DNA of 49,099 nucleotides from the NCBI RefSeq assembly GCF_003992005.1, contig NZ_RQVL01000016.1, positions 1 through 49,099 on the forward strand. The letters are read 5' to 3'. Of this stretch, positions 21,291 through 31,331 are shown one piece after another. The stretch's first letter is position 1, and every line of letters begins with the position of its first letter. A program made the position numbers and the translations under genes. This DNA comes from Veillonella sp. VA139. GTDB taxonomy: Bacteria; Bacillota; Negativicutes; Veillonellales; Veillonellaceae. The notes below the pieces were generated by a model. It was not told the origin of the DNA. It ran no database searches and saw only the letters and a list, made by a program, of their open reading frames with translations.

Positions 21291-23450
21291 ATGAGATTAG
21301 AATCATATAATGAGCAAGTTAAACCAAATACAGGTCCTAGTGGTGGACTACAAGGAAGCGGAAGTATAGAAGCTTATGGTGGACAAATCGCTAGTGGTCT
21401 ACAAGCCTTTCAAAAAGGGGTGAACGACCTTTATAATGTGCAGTTAAAAAAGATAGATACTGAAATGAAACTGCAACAAATGAATGCGGAAACCGATTAT
21501 AATAACCGCATTGCTGACCTTATGTACAACGACAAAACAGGACTTGCCTATACGACATTACAAGATGCCGCTAATTCTGCAGAGAGATTTCGCCAAGAAG
21601 AGGCAAAAATACGTGAGGATATATCTTCAAAATTACAGTTTAAACGTTCTCAGCAAGGGTTTTTACAACATGCAGACCAATCGTGGTTACAGAATAATAC
21701 AAAAATGGAGAGTCATGAGCGTGAACAAGGTGATAAGTATAGAGATGTATCTGTAGCAAACTTTATTACAAGTTCAGCAAAAGTGGCACAATTAGGATAT
21801 ACCAAGATGGATATTGTTAAAAGCCAGTTAGATAACGTTTATAAAAAGATTGATGAGATATATGGTTATGAAGGTGAAGAAGCTGTTCGTGCTAGAAAAG
21901 ACAAAGCTACGGAAGAGTTGTTACAAGGCGTATTACATGTAGCAGGCACTGAAAAGAATAATCAAGCAATCGATGGCATTATTGATGTAGCAAAAGATGC
22001 AGGGATGATGCCAGAAAAGTATAAAAAGTTTGAAGAAACAGCGAAAGAGTTTAAGGTTAATGCTGTATTAGAAGACGAAGTTAAGTTAAGAGATGTTCTT
22101 GCGAAAAATGGTAATGATGCTAAAAAAGCAGCTTTGTATATGCTGGAAAAAGAAAACCCATATAGTAAGGGAAGTGGTGAATATGGAGCGCTAAAAAAAG
22201 CAGTAGCAATGCATGAAAGTGGTAATGACCCTAATGCAAGAAATCCATCTGGAGCGTATGGGCTATATCAAATTATGCCAGATAATTGGCCAGAATGGTC
22301 TAAACAAGCTGGAGTTGAGAATAGACCAATGGAAGATTCTGATGCCTATGATAAGGTGTTTGATCATGTTTTTGGAGGATACTACAAAAAATATGGAGTT
22401 GAAGGTGCATTAGTAGGTTGGTTCGCAGGAGAACAAAATGCCATACGATGGGTAAATGGAGAACCAGATGCCATCGATGGCAATGGAAACCACTATTCTT
22501 GGGATAAAGAGGATAATGGAGGAGGCACATCAATCCGAAATTATGTAAATTCTACTAAGTCATTGATGGGAAACTATAATACCATGACAGACGGCGAAAA
22601 GGCAGATTTTCTTGCAAAAGCAGAACAAAGGTTTACACAGTTGCAAGCAAAAATAAAACGAGAGCATGAAGAAGAGGTACGAAAAAAAGTTAAAGATTTA
22701 AGACTAATGGCGCATCAAATGGAAAAAACTGGTTACTCACCAGGTGAGATAGCGAATATACTTGAATCACAAACTAATGATTCACCTGATGTTAAGGTTG
22801 CATTGATAAGTACTATAGAAGGCTATAGTAACGAACAAAAAAGAAGAGATGCAGCTGCATTAAGGGCGGGACCAGCTAATGAAGCTATGATAATGGAGGC
22901 AATAGATAGAGGTGAAAGTTCTGAATATATCATGAATTTAATGAAGAACTCAGGGCGATCTTTTAGTAATTCTTTTTATAATAAAGTGTATTCTTCATTA
23001 GAAGATCGTTCGAAAGGGACAGGAAGATTTAGTGCAGCCGTAGGACAATATAAGTCCGTAGTTCAAGATAGGCTAGGGTATTCCAAAAAAGATATGAATG
23101 CTTTATGGATAGGGGCTTCTGAAGAAGGAGCCGCATATAGAACTCAACATTATTCTGAATACGGAGAGTATCCATCAGACTCGGAAATGGTCAAATTTTT
23201 AGTAGAGGCTGTACGAAAAAAAGAATATACATATGTAAGAAACTGGGCGCCAGATGTTCATGTCAATATTAGTAGAACTCAAGTAAGAGCCTATAATGGT
23301 GATGATGTTTCATTAGTTAAAGGTGATGATGGTGGATATTATGTAAATATATTAAAAGATGGAGAAATTATTAGATCAATTGATGTTGATACATGGAAAC
23401 GAGAGCATGATGACAGTGGAGAGTCGAGTAGCTACGAGGGAGACGAATAA
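21291..23450 (+). CDS. internal virion protein with lytic transglycosylase domain (719 aa)
   Basis: ATG at 21291 after GGTGGAG. Coiled-coil regions flank an SLT-type lysozyme domain at about 300-400: AMHESGNDPNARN with catalytic E309, then GAYGLYQIMPDNW and GALVGWFAGEQNAIRW. It would open peptidoglycan during DNA ejection, like the T7 gp16 transglycosylase, though here the domain sits mid-protein. The stop overlaps the giant downstream gene. Confidence 0.85.
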   Translation: MRLESYNEQVKPNTGPSGGLQGSGSIEAYGGQIASGLQAFQKGVNDLYNVQLKKIDTEMKLQQMNAETDYNNRIADLMYNDKTGLAYTTLQDAANSAERFRQEEAKIREDISSKLQFKRSQQGFLQHADQSWLQNNTKMESHEREQGDKYRDVSVANFITSSAKVAQLGYTKMDIVKSQLDNVYKKIDEIYGYEGEEAVRARKDKATEELLQGVLHVAGTEKNNQAIDGIIDVAKDAGMMPEKYKKFEETAKEFKVNAVLEDEVKLRDVLAKNGNDAKKAALYMLEKENPYSKGSGEYGALKKAVAMHESGNDPNARNPSGAYGLYQIMPDNWPEWSKQAGVENRPMEDSDAYDKVFDHVFGGYYKKYGVEGALVGWFAGEQNAIRWVNGEPDAIDGNGNHYSWDKEDNGGGTSIRNYVNSTKSLMGNYNTMTDGEKADFLAKAEQRFTQLQAKIKREHEEEVRKKVKDLRLMAHQMEKTGYSPGEIANILESQTNDSPDVKVALISTIEGYSNEQKRRDAAALRAGPANEAMIMEAIDRGESSEYIMNLMKNSGRSFSNSFYNKVYSSLEDRSKGTGRFSAAVGQYKSVVQDRLGYSKKDMNALWIGASEEGAAYRTQHYSEYGEYPSDSEMVKFLVEAVRKKEYTYVRNWAPDVHVNISRTQVRAYNGDDVSLVKGDDGGYYVNILKDGEIIRSIDVDTWKREHDDSGESSSYEGDE

Positions 23451-26400
23451 TGGTAAATAACCAACGTATAACATCTGAAGATGTCAGAAAAGGTGGTTTC
23501 AAAACATATGATAACCCCAAATATGTAAAAGATTTTGGACATGTAGATGATGAAAAAGAAAGAAATATGTCTTTCGGTGATCGTCTAGATAGTTTGTTTG
23601 AAAACTCTAATAGCACGTTATCTAAGGCATATAGAAAGATAGCCTATAATGATGCGGACTGGTCACAAGATGCCATAGAGATAGGTAAAACATTGGACAT
23701 CTCACCTAATGTACTTATCAATGGTGGACATGATGTTATTGAGCGAGCTAGAGAAATGAGTATTAGAAAAAATACTTTAAATGATATGGAAGCGTTTAAA
23801 GCTGAGTATCCAGAGTTTTCCAATATTCAATACAGTAGTGAAGCAGAAGCCATAGAGTTATTAAAACATGCAGAAAATGTTCGTCAAACAAGAGGTATAT
23901 GGGATTCTATCCAACAAGGTATATGGAGTGGTAATGACCAATTATTACTAGCTAAGCAAGGTAGAGATTTGGCTTACGAAACAGATCCTAATAAAATTGT
24001 AGAGATAAACCATGAGATTGAACGATTGCAAAATAATCTTAGTCAATATAGAACAGAAGGAAGTGATTGGATAGAATCTATTGCAGGCGCCACAGCGCAA
24101 CAAGGCGTAATTATGGGGCGACAAATTGCGTCTGCTGCCATGATAGAGGGGACAGCAGGTGCTACATTAGGGGCTACTGCAGGTGCTATGGCTGGTGGAG
24201 TCGGTGCTATTCCAGGGGCTATTAGTGGATTTGGTCTTGGGTTTAGGTTGGGACTGGGTAGCGAAATTCAAAAAATGTCATTTGGTCAGAAATATTTAGA
24301 TTTGATCGATAAAAAAGATGCCAATGGTAATCAAATTTATAGTAATGAGGAAGCTAAGATTCGTGCGTCGGTATTTTCTCTTCCTGATGCAGCAATTGAA
24401 ATGGTAGGACTAGGATTGGCTGTAAAAGCAATCAAAGCAGTTAAGCCTGGTGTATCTGTATTGACTAAGATGATAGAAAACCAAAGTAAAACTGCCATTA
24501 TGAAAGAGGGTGCTATTACCACTGCTAAGGAATCTTTCAAAGCTGGATTAAAATCTGGTGCTAGTGAGTTACTAGAAGAAGGCTTACAGGATATCAATGA
24601 TAAGGTACAGACCAATCTGTGGGGCAAACAAGGGGATGTGCATTATAGTTTAGCAGATATCGGTATAGGATCTATTAATGCCATGATAGATGCAGTGCCA
24701 GCCGTTGTTGGTCTTGGTGTATTAGGTGGACTTGGTAGTACAGCACACACCATACATCAGTTTAGAGCCTTTCATAGGTTGAGTCCTGAGCAACAAGACA
24801 TGGTCGTACAGTCTGATATTAATCAGAGAGGTAATCAAGTAGTCAGTGCACTAATTAAAGAAAGTCAAGTGAACCCATTGGCACAAAAGAACCCTGAGTT
24901 ATTTGCTAAAACTATTCAAGCCACAGCAGATAAGCAAGGCATTGGTACTGTATATATTAATGCTCATGAATTAGTAGACACCCAACAGGGGCAAGAAGCG
25001 ATTCAAAGTTTAATTAACTCTGGTATTGTGACACGAGAAGAAGCTACAAAAGCCATTGAACATGAAGCAGCTCTCCCCGTGCCTATTAGCCAATTTGCAC
25101 AGCTTAATACAGAAATAACAGAGGATACTGTTAAAGCGTTGGAAAAGGCTACTTTTTATACGGAAGGTGGTATGTCTGTAGCAAGTATAGAGCAAGCAGT
25201 CAAAGGGGCAAAAGCCTATCAAGAACATTTTGCAGGAGAGCATGCCAAAAAGATAGAAGCCGTTAAGGAAGATATCATGAAAGAGTTCTCAAATCATAGT
25301 GATAGAGAAAGAACCCTAGCTGAAATGGTTGTATCAACTGATCCGTACCATATCAAACAGGTCTTTAATGATATGTATAACCAAATGGAAGAAACCTATC
25401 GAGAGACCTATCATGATGAGCATAAGGCATTGGAGTATAATAAGGAAGATCCTAAACCTCAGTGGTATGATGACCATGTAGCTATGCACCATCGAGCACC
25501 TAGCTATAAGGACCGTAGACGGATTGCCTTTGAGCATGGTAAGAAACAACTATCCCAAGAGTATGCTGATGTCATGAGTGATAGTGCTATGGAAACTGCC
25601 ATGAATCGTTATAACGAAATGGAAGAAGCATTACAAGACCTAGAAGCTATGGATAGTATCAAAGATACTTTGTTCCAAATTGCAGATAGTGATGTCTATG
25701 TACGTTCTAACTTATCTGATGAAGGATACCAAATCTATAAAGACTTAGTAGGAGAATTAAAAAAAGGCAACCCTGCTGTTGCGAGTCAAGCAAAAGAGGG
25801 TGCCTTAGTGATGGCAATGCATGCAGATGTCATGGCCAATATTATGAGGAAAGCTGGATATGGTCATTTCACAGCAAAAGATTATATGGAACGTGTTCAA
25901 ATAGAAGCTAATGCAAGAGAAGTGGCAGGAAGTGGATACGCACAACCTATGAATAGGGATGTGGATGTACATATGACAGTACCTATAGTAGACTTGACAT
26001 CTTTAGCTAGTTCGTCTGTATTAGGGCTAAATAAAAAAGAGCTAGAACAACACTTGAAAGGAATGTTTAAATCTAGCGTAATCTCTCTAGATAAAAAAGG
26101 AGAGTTTGGTATTCCTAACAAGTTAAATCGTAGACATTTAGTATGGAATCAAAACCCTAAGAAACAACTATTAGATGCATTTAATCCAAGTATATTATCA
26201 TTAGAAGAGTTAGTGCAGTCTAGTGTATTAGTAGAATCTGTAGCTAACCAAAAGCAAGCAAAAAATAAGCATAAATCTAAAGTAAAAAACTATCATTATT
26301 TTTATGTGCCGATTAAATTAGGCGATGATATCTTTACAATTAAGATAGTGGGTGAAGAAAGTTCTTCCAATATTCAGTTAAACCCTTTAAAAATTGATTT

Positions 26401-29400
26401 GTACAGTGTTATGGCAGTAAAAAAAGATGGCAATTTCCAACCGCACAAAGGCAGTATTTCGAAATCGCCATCTTTGTCTATCACTATACAAGATATGCTA
26501 AAAGAAGTCAAGGATTATAAAGGGAATAACTATATTGATGCGGACGGTAATCCTAACTATTATGCACAAAAGGCGGATGATACTATGGGCGTTCTTAAGG
26601 ATAGCCGACCTGAATGGGAAGTAAAACTAGAGCAAGATAGTATTGCCTGGAACTCCGTAATGGATCATTATAAGGATGGGGAAATACTAAACCGAGATGT
26701 TAGACTCATGAGTACACCTATTGTGTTACAAATGTTAGGCTTTTCAGCGCATGATATAGAAATAACACCTTCTGTATTAGCGAAGGTGTTAAAAGGGAAG
26801 CATGCAGATTCTATTGATACAGAAGTGTTAAAAGATTTACCAAGAGCCATTGCTAATCCTGTAGCAATCTTTAAAAACTATGACGGGCGAAAACAAAAAT
26901 TTATTGATAATGAAGTTATTGTGGTAGTAGATATATTAGGTAAAAAAGGAACTTTAATACAGGTTCCATTCGTGTTTGATATAAATTATAATTTTGGAAA
27001 GGTTCACAAAGTAAAGTCTATTTTTGAAAGGCAAAATATAAAGTGGTATCATCAGCAATTAGAAAATAAAGCACTATTATATGCACATATACATAAAAAC
27101 AGACCTAGTCTTCGTCAGCAACAGGCAATAAATGGCCCAACCGGAACAACTAGGTCTAATATAGCCCTTATTATAGAACAACATTTGCAAAAAAGCAATG
27201 AAAAAGTGTTGACTGATGAAGATTTAGATAAGGTACGTGCAGCGCAACAAGATAGATATTATCAAGCTGAGGAAAGTTCGAAATACAGAGGATTAACCAC
27301 AGTATATCCAGAAAAACTTGGTAGTAAACGGCTCATACAATTATTCGATGCCGCTAATTTTTCTACCTTTATCCATGAAAGTGGTCATCTCTTTTTAGAA
27401 GACTTGCGTATGCTTGCCACAATGGATGGTGCTCCTAAACAAGTAGTAGAGGATTGGAATACCATTAAAGAGTGGAGTGGATGGTCAGATACAGAAGGAG
27501 CTAATAATACAGAAGCACATGAGAAATTTGCAACAGGTTTTGAAGCCTATGTTCGTGAAGGAAAAGCACCAACAAAAGTATTGGAACGTATATTTCGTCG
27601 TTTTAAAGAATGGCTCAGTGCTTTATATAAAAGTGTAACACTCCTAGGCGGAATACCACCTAAAGAGGTGCAAGATGTCATGGCACGTATGCTTGCAACG
27701 GAAGAGGATATCAATTCCTATATCACACAGCAGGGATTAGATAGCTTTGAAAGAACGGGGCTATATCAATCTTTCACAGAAGAAAAGCAAGTAGAATGGC
27801 AAGAAAAACTCGATCGCATTCGAGAAAAAGCAAAAGAAAAAGTGCTTACTACGTATATGAAAGAATTGTCCAATACAAAACTAGAAGAGTTTGAAGCCTC
27901 TATTCCAGAACTAGAAGAAACGTTGCAGCGACAATTAGTAGAACAATATCCAGTGTATCAAGCAAGAGTACGTTTTGATGCCTTTGGTGTAGCTGGACTA
28001 GAAGGGACACCGTACCATAGCGAACAGGCTCTTATAGATGGGGAAGTTAACGATGGTATAGGACCTATGAAGGAAGTGGTTGCAAAGGAGATACAATCTA
28101 AGCGTGAAGAAGTAGAGCGATTTACACATGATTATGAAGCGGTTAAAAGGATTGCAGAAGAGTATTTGCTTACCACAGAGGGAATGCAACGAATTACTGC
28201 CTATGAAGCGGAAGCCATTCGTAAAGATACAAATAAAGCAGTAGCAAAACATTTTGAGCTTATTAGCGCTTTAGGAGATATCGATGTCAATGATCCATCA
28301 TCTATTGAACGTGTAGCATCTGCTATAGAAGATGATAAAGTACAAAAGAAAGTGCGGAAATTACAAGAAAAAGATTCAGCACAGCAGAGTGAAGAAATAA
28401 AAAAACTACAAGAAGAGTTACAAACAGGGATTAGTAACATGCGAGCCTTGCGAGGCTTATCCTTATGGAGTACAGAAGATATGATGGAGAAAGCCCATAA
28501 TGCCTTGCGAACTATGACAATCCCACAGGCTACTTCATTTAAAACGTACCAAAATAAAAGCGCTAGCTCCGCAAGAAAGGCAGATATTGCTATTTCAAAG
28601 GGGCAAATGGATGAAGCCTTTCATCATAAGCAACAGCAGTTGTATTATCAAGCCATGGCACGTGCAGCCTATGATAATTTACGTGAGGTGGAAACGTTAG
28701 AAAGGGATTTAAAGAAAAAGTACCAAAGCATTTCACGACCTAAATCACCTAAACGGATTCACTCTTCTGCTAGATACTTTATTCAACATATGATGTATCA
28801 ATTAAATTTAGTCAATCGTGATGGTATAGAACCATCTAAAGGGTTTACTATTGGGGACGTGCTATTATTGCTCGATCCTGATGCGGAGTTCCAGGATAAA
28901 GCGGAAACCAAGATGACATTAGACCCATGGATTATGGAGCTATTAGAAAAGCCAAAATCATGGAAACAGTTAACATTTGACCAATTACTAGATATGGGAC
29001 AATTAATAAAAGCAGTGTATACACAAGGTGCACAACAGTTTGAAGGTGTAAGTATCCTAAATGAACAAGGCGAAAGTATCTCTTTCGAAGATGCAGGCGC
29101 AGAACTTATCATTGAAGGTAGTAAGCGATTACAATCAAATACTAAGGATTTATTAACGCAAGCCAATCAGCAAGGATTCTTTGGACGGTTACAAGATACA
29201 TTCTCTGGATATATGTTAAGCCTAGTAAAAGTAGAAACTATACTTCGTCGGTACGATGATGATAAATCTGGTGTATGGAATCGTTATATCTACGAACCAA
29301 TTAATAGAGCCACTGTAAAAGGCAAGGAGATGTTAGAAGATGCCACTCGTAATTTACAACAAGTGATGAAGGTGTACGAGAAAAAAGAACTATTTCATAT

Positions 29401-31264
29401 TAGAACGGAACGTATGTATAACATTGGTACCGTGTATAGCATGACTAAAGAGCAGGTATTAGCCTTAGCTTTAAACTGGGGGACAAAAAATAATCGGCAA
29501 CGTGTTATTGAAACGGTAGGGTTAAGTGACCAGGAAGAAGCAGAAGTTCTAATAGATAAAGCTTTTAGTGAGTTCTTGGATGATAAAGATTGGGATTTTG
29601 TGGAGAAAACATGGGAACTTATCAATTCTTATTATGCAGAACGTAGCGCCGTTCAAGAGCGATTATATGGTTCACCTATGCACAAAGAAAGAGGTGTGAC
29701 TTTCACCATTAATGGACGCAAGATTCGTGGACAATATTATCCTATCGTATATGATCCGACTGTAGATGGTGCTGCTAAGGATTATGAAGTAGAAGATATT
29801 ATAAAATCACAAATGTCATCTAGCGCTGTATGGGGTATGGGGATGAGTGCCACCAAAAGTCGTGTACAGTTAGTGAAAGGGAAAAAGCTACTACTATCCT
29901 TTGATGTGATTCCACGTGCTATTGATGAAGCGATTAACCATATTAGTATGCGTGAAGCAGCTACGGATGTGAATCGTTTATTAAATAATCGGGCACTCAG
30001 TGACTATATTGTTCGTACTACAGGTGTAGAAACATTACAAATGTTGAAGACCTGGGTGCGAGATAATTGGCAGAGTGAGATTAGTAAATCTTCACGGTTA
30101 GATAGAGTATTGCAAGATTTAAGACGAAATACATCTATGGCTATTATGTCCTATAGGACGAGTACAGCCTTACTTAATGTATTGAATGTGATTCCGATGA
30201 CAAAAGAAATTGGCTTACTAAATACAGTCCGAGCGATTACAGAGTTTATGGGATACCCTTTATCTGATAGGTATGTATCAAACCGAAAATTCGTTATGGA
30301 GCGAAGTATCTTTTTACGTGAGCGTATACATACGCTAGATCATGATTTACATGAAGGGTTAAGCATTGGCGGTAAAGGTATGACCTTCTTTCCTAATAGC
30401 GATATTGGACGGAGCATATCTGAAACCAAGTACATGACAAAAGAGGTACGAGATACGATTAGTCGGTATGGATATGTATTTATCACAGAAACAGATTTAA
30501 TGTTGTCTATGCCGTTATGGAAGTTTGCGTATGAGCAGAAAGTAGCGGAGCTATTGCCTAAGGGGTTAGAACGAGAATATATTGAAACGGAAGCTATTTC
30601 AGCAGCGGATAGACAGGTTCGTAGAGTGTTTGGTTCAGGGGATACGAAAGATTCTGTAGAGTTACAACGAAAGAAAAATAGCTTAGTGGCTTTATTTACA
30701 CCATTTTATACGTATGCTAATACAGTTTTAAATGCATTGGTTGAGGGTGGGTATGCCGTCGTAGATAAACAAGATTATATGAAACTCTTTAACCACATCT
30801 TATTCTGGGTAGTATTACAGAATATGTCAGAGGCTTTATTACGGTCTACGTGGGACGGTGATGACGATGATACAGAAAGTCTTTTGAAAAAAATGTTATC
30901 GTCAGTGGTTACAGGATCGTTTGTAGGGTTGCCTATACTACGAGATGGAGTTTCCTTGGCTATGGATATGGCTATGGGAAAACCGAGTATGAGTAAAGGA
31001 AATGAAACTGTTGCACTTAGTCTAATGCCAAAATTATTAGAGTTGTACAGAAATGTGAAAAGCAGTAAAAAATCTTGGATTGATGTGATGCGGTCAACAA
31101 GCCAGGTGAGCAATCGTCTCACAGGGTTTAGTGATACCTTTACCGATGGTTTTTGGACACTGGCAAAATGGTCATTTTCTAATACAGAGGCAACCCTAAG
31201 GGACTTAATTACAGCCATTGCATTTGATAAGAATCTTCGAAGTCGTGAAGAAAAAAGAAAATAG
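23450..31264 (+). CDS. giant internal/ejected virion protein (2604 aa)
   Basis: ATG at 23450, sharing one base with the previous stop; GGGAG precedes it. It fills the slot of the large ejected protein in T7-like phages but is nearly twice T7 gp16. Visible parts: a glycine- and alanine-rich hydrophobic stretch at about 234-271; a predicted metallopeptidase motif HESGH (1309-1313, in FIHESGHLFLEDL); long charged coiled coils at about 1440-1780; and a large helical C-terminal part with NVLNVIPMTKEIG and ALFTPFYTYANTVLNAL, resembling the large polyvalent proteins of podoviruses. It probably enters the cell with DNA. Enzymatic roles beyond the HExxH-type motif are unknown. Confidence 0.75.
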   Translation: MVNNQRITSEDVRKGGFKTYDNPKYVKDFGHVDDEKERNMSFGDRLDSLFENSNSTLSKAYRKIAYNDADWSQDAIEIGKTLDISPNVLINGGHDVIERAREMSIRKNTLNDMEAFKAEYPEFSNIQYSSEAEAIELLKHAENVRQTRGIWDSIQQGIWSGNDQLLLAKQGRDLAYETDPNKIVEINHEIERLQNNLSQYRTEGSDWIESIAGATAQQGVIMGRQIASAAMIEGTAGATLGATAGAMAGGVGAIPGAISGFGLGFRLGLGSEIQKMSFGQKYLDLIDKKDANGNQIYSNEEAKIRASVFSLPDAAIEMVGLGLAVKAIKAVKPGVSVLTKMIENQSKTAIMKEGAITTAKESFKAGLKSGASELLEEGLQDINDKVQTNLWGKQGDVHYSLADIGIGSINAMIDAVPAVVGLGVLGGLGSTAHTIHQFRAFHRLSPEQQDMVVQSDINQRGNQVVSALIKESQVNPLAQKNPELFAKTIQATADKQGIGTVYINAHELVDTQQGQEAIQSLINSGIVTREEATKAIEHEAALPVPISQFAQLNTEITEDTVKALEKATFYTEGGMSVASIEQAVKGAKAYQEHFAGEHAKKIEAVKEDIMKEFSNHSDRERTLAEMVVSTDPYHIKQVFNDMYNQMEETYRETYHDEHKALEYNKEDPKPQWYDDHVAMHHRAPSYKDRRRIAFEHGKKQLSQEYADVMSDSAMETAMNRYNEMEEALQDLEAMDSIKDTLFQIADSDVYVRSNLSDEGYQIYKDLVGELKKGNPAVASQAKEGALVMAMHADVMANIMRKAGYGHFTAKDYMERVQIEANAREVAGSGYAQPMNRDVDVHMTVPIVDLTSLASSSVLGLNKKELEQHLKGMFKSSVISLDKKGEFGIPNKLNRRHLVWNQNPKKQLLDAFNPSILSLEELVQSSVLVESVANQKQAKNKHKSKVKNYHYFYVPIKLGDDIFTIKIVGEESSSNIQLNPLKIDLYSVMAVKKDGNFQPHKGSISKSPSLSITIQDMLKEVKDYKGNNYIDADGNPNYYAQKADDTMGVLKDSRPEWEVKLEQDSIAWNSVMDHYKDGEILNRDVRLMSTPIVLQMLGFSAHDIEITPSVLAKVLKGKHADSIDTEVLKDLPRAIANPVAIFKNYDGRKQKFIDNEVIVVVDILGKKGTLIQVPFVFDINYNFGKVHKVKSIFERQNIKWYHQQLENKALLYAHIHKNRPSLRQQQAINGPTGTTRSNIALIIEQHLQKSNEKVLTDEDLDKVRAAQQDRYYQAEESSKYRGLTTVYPEKLGSKRLIQLFDAANFSTFIHESGHLFLEDLRMLATMDGAPKQVVEDWNTIKEWSGWSDTEGANNTEAHEKFATGFEAYVREGKAPTKVLERIFRRFKEWLSALYKSVTLLGGIPPKEVQDVMARMLATEEDINSYITQQGLDSFERTGLYQSFTEEKQVEWQEKLDRIREKAKEKVLTTYMKELSNTKLEEFEASIPELEETLQRQLVEQYPVYQARVRFDAFGVAGLEGTPYHSEQALIDGEVNDGIGPMKEVVAKEIQSKREEVERFTHDYEAVKRIAEEYLLTTEGMQRITAYEAEAIRKDTNKAVAKHFELISALGDIDVNDPSSIERVASAIEDDKVQKKVRKLQEKDSAQQSEEIKKLQEELQTGISNMRALRGLSLWSTEDMMEKAHNALRTMTIPQATSFKTYQNKSASSARKADIAISKGQMDEAFHHKQQQLYYQAMARAAYDNLREVETLERDLKKKYQSISRPKSPKRIHSSARYFIQHMMYQLNLVNRDGIEPSKGFTIGDVLLLLDPDAEFQDKAETKMTLDPWIMELLEKPKSWKQLTFDQLLDMGQLIKAVYTQGAQQFEGVSILNEQGESISFEDAGAELIIEGSKRLQSNTKDLLTQANQQGFFGRLQDTFSGYMLSLVKVETILRRYDDDKSGVWNRYIYEPINRATVKGKEMLEDATRNLQQVMKVYEKKELFHIRTERMYNIGTVYSMTKEQVLALALNWGTKNNRQRVIETVGLSDQEEAEVLIDKAFSEFLDDKDWDFVEKTWELINSYYAERSAVQERLYGSPMHKERGVTFTINGRKIRGQYYPIVYDPTVDGAAKDYEVEDIIKSQMSSSAVWGMGMSATKSRVQLVKGKKLLLSFDVIPRAIDEAINHISMREAATDVNRLLNNRALSDYIVRTTGVETLQMLKTWVRDNWQSEISKSSRLDRVLQDLRRNTSMAIMSYRTSTALLNVLNVIPMTKEIGLLNTVRAITEFMGYPLSDRYVSNRKFVMERSIFLRERIHTLDHDLHEGLSIGGKGMTFFPNSDIGRSISETKYMTKEVRDTISRYGYVFITETDLMLSMPLWKFAYEQKVAELLPKGLEREYIETEAISAADRQVRRVFGSGDTKDSVELQRKKNSLVALFTPFYTYANTVLNALVEGGYAVVDKQDYMKLFNHILFWVVLQNMSEALLRSTWDGDDDDTESLLKKMLSSVVTGSFVGLPILRDGVSLAMDMAMGKPSMSKGNETVALSLMPKLLELYRNVKSSKKSWIDVMRSTSQVSNRLTGFSDTFTDGFWTLAKWSFSNTEATLRDLITAIAFDKNLRSREEKRK

Positions 31265-31269
31265 TAGTT

Positions 31270-31299
31270 AGGAGCTATCTAACGTGGGTAGCTCCTTTT
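31270..31299 (+). terminator. intrinsic terminator after the giant gene
   Basis: GGAGCTA (31271-31277) pairs with TAGCTCC (31289-31295), followed by TTTT. It separates the ejection proteins from the fibre and lysis genes. Confidence 0.8.
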
Positions 31300-31331
31300 A
31301 TATGTAAAGATACTGTAGAAAGGAGACACAC

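Noticed and set aside
11017-31218. Many minus-strand open frames opposite the structural genes
   Set aside because: They are antisense shadows of well-supported genes, rich in serine, leucine and isoleucine, without ribosome binding sites or family features.
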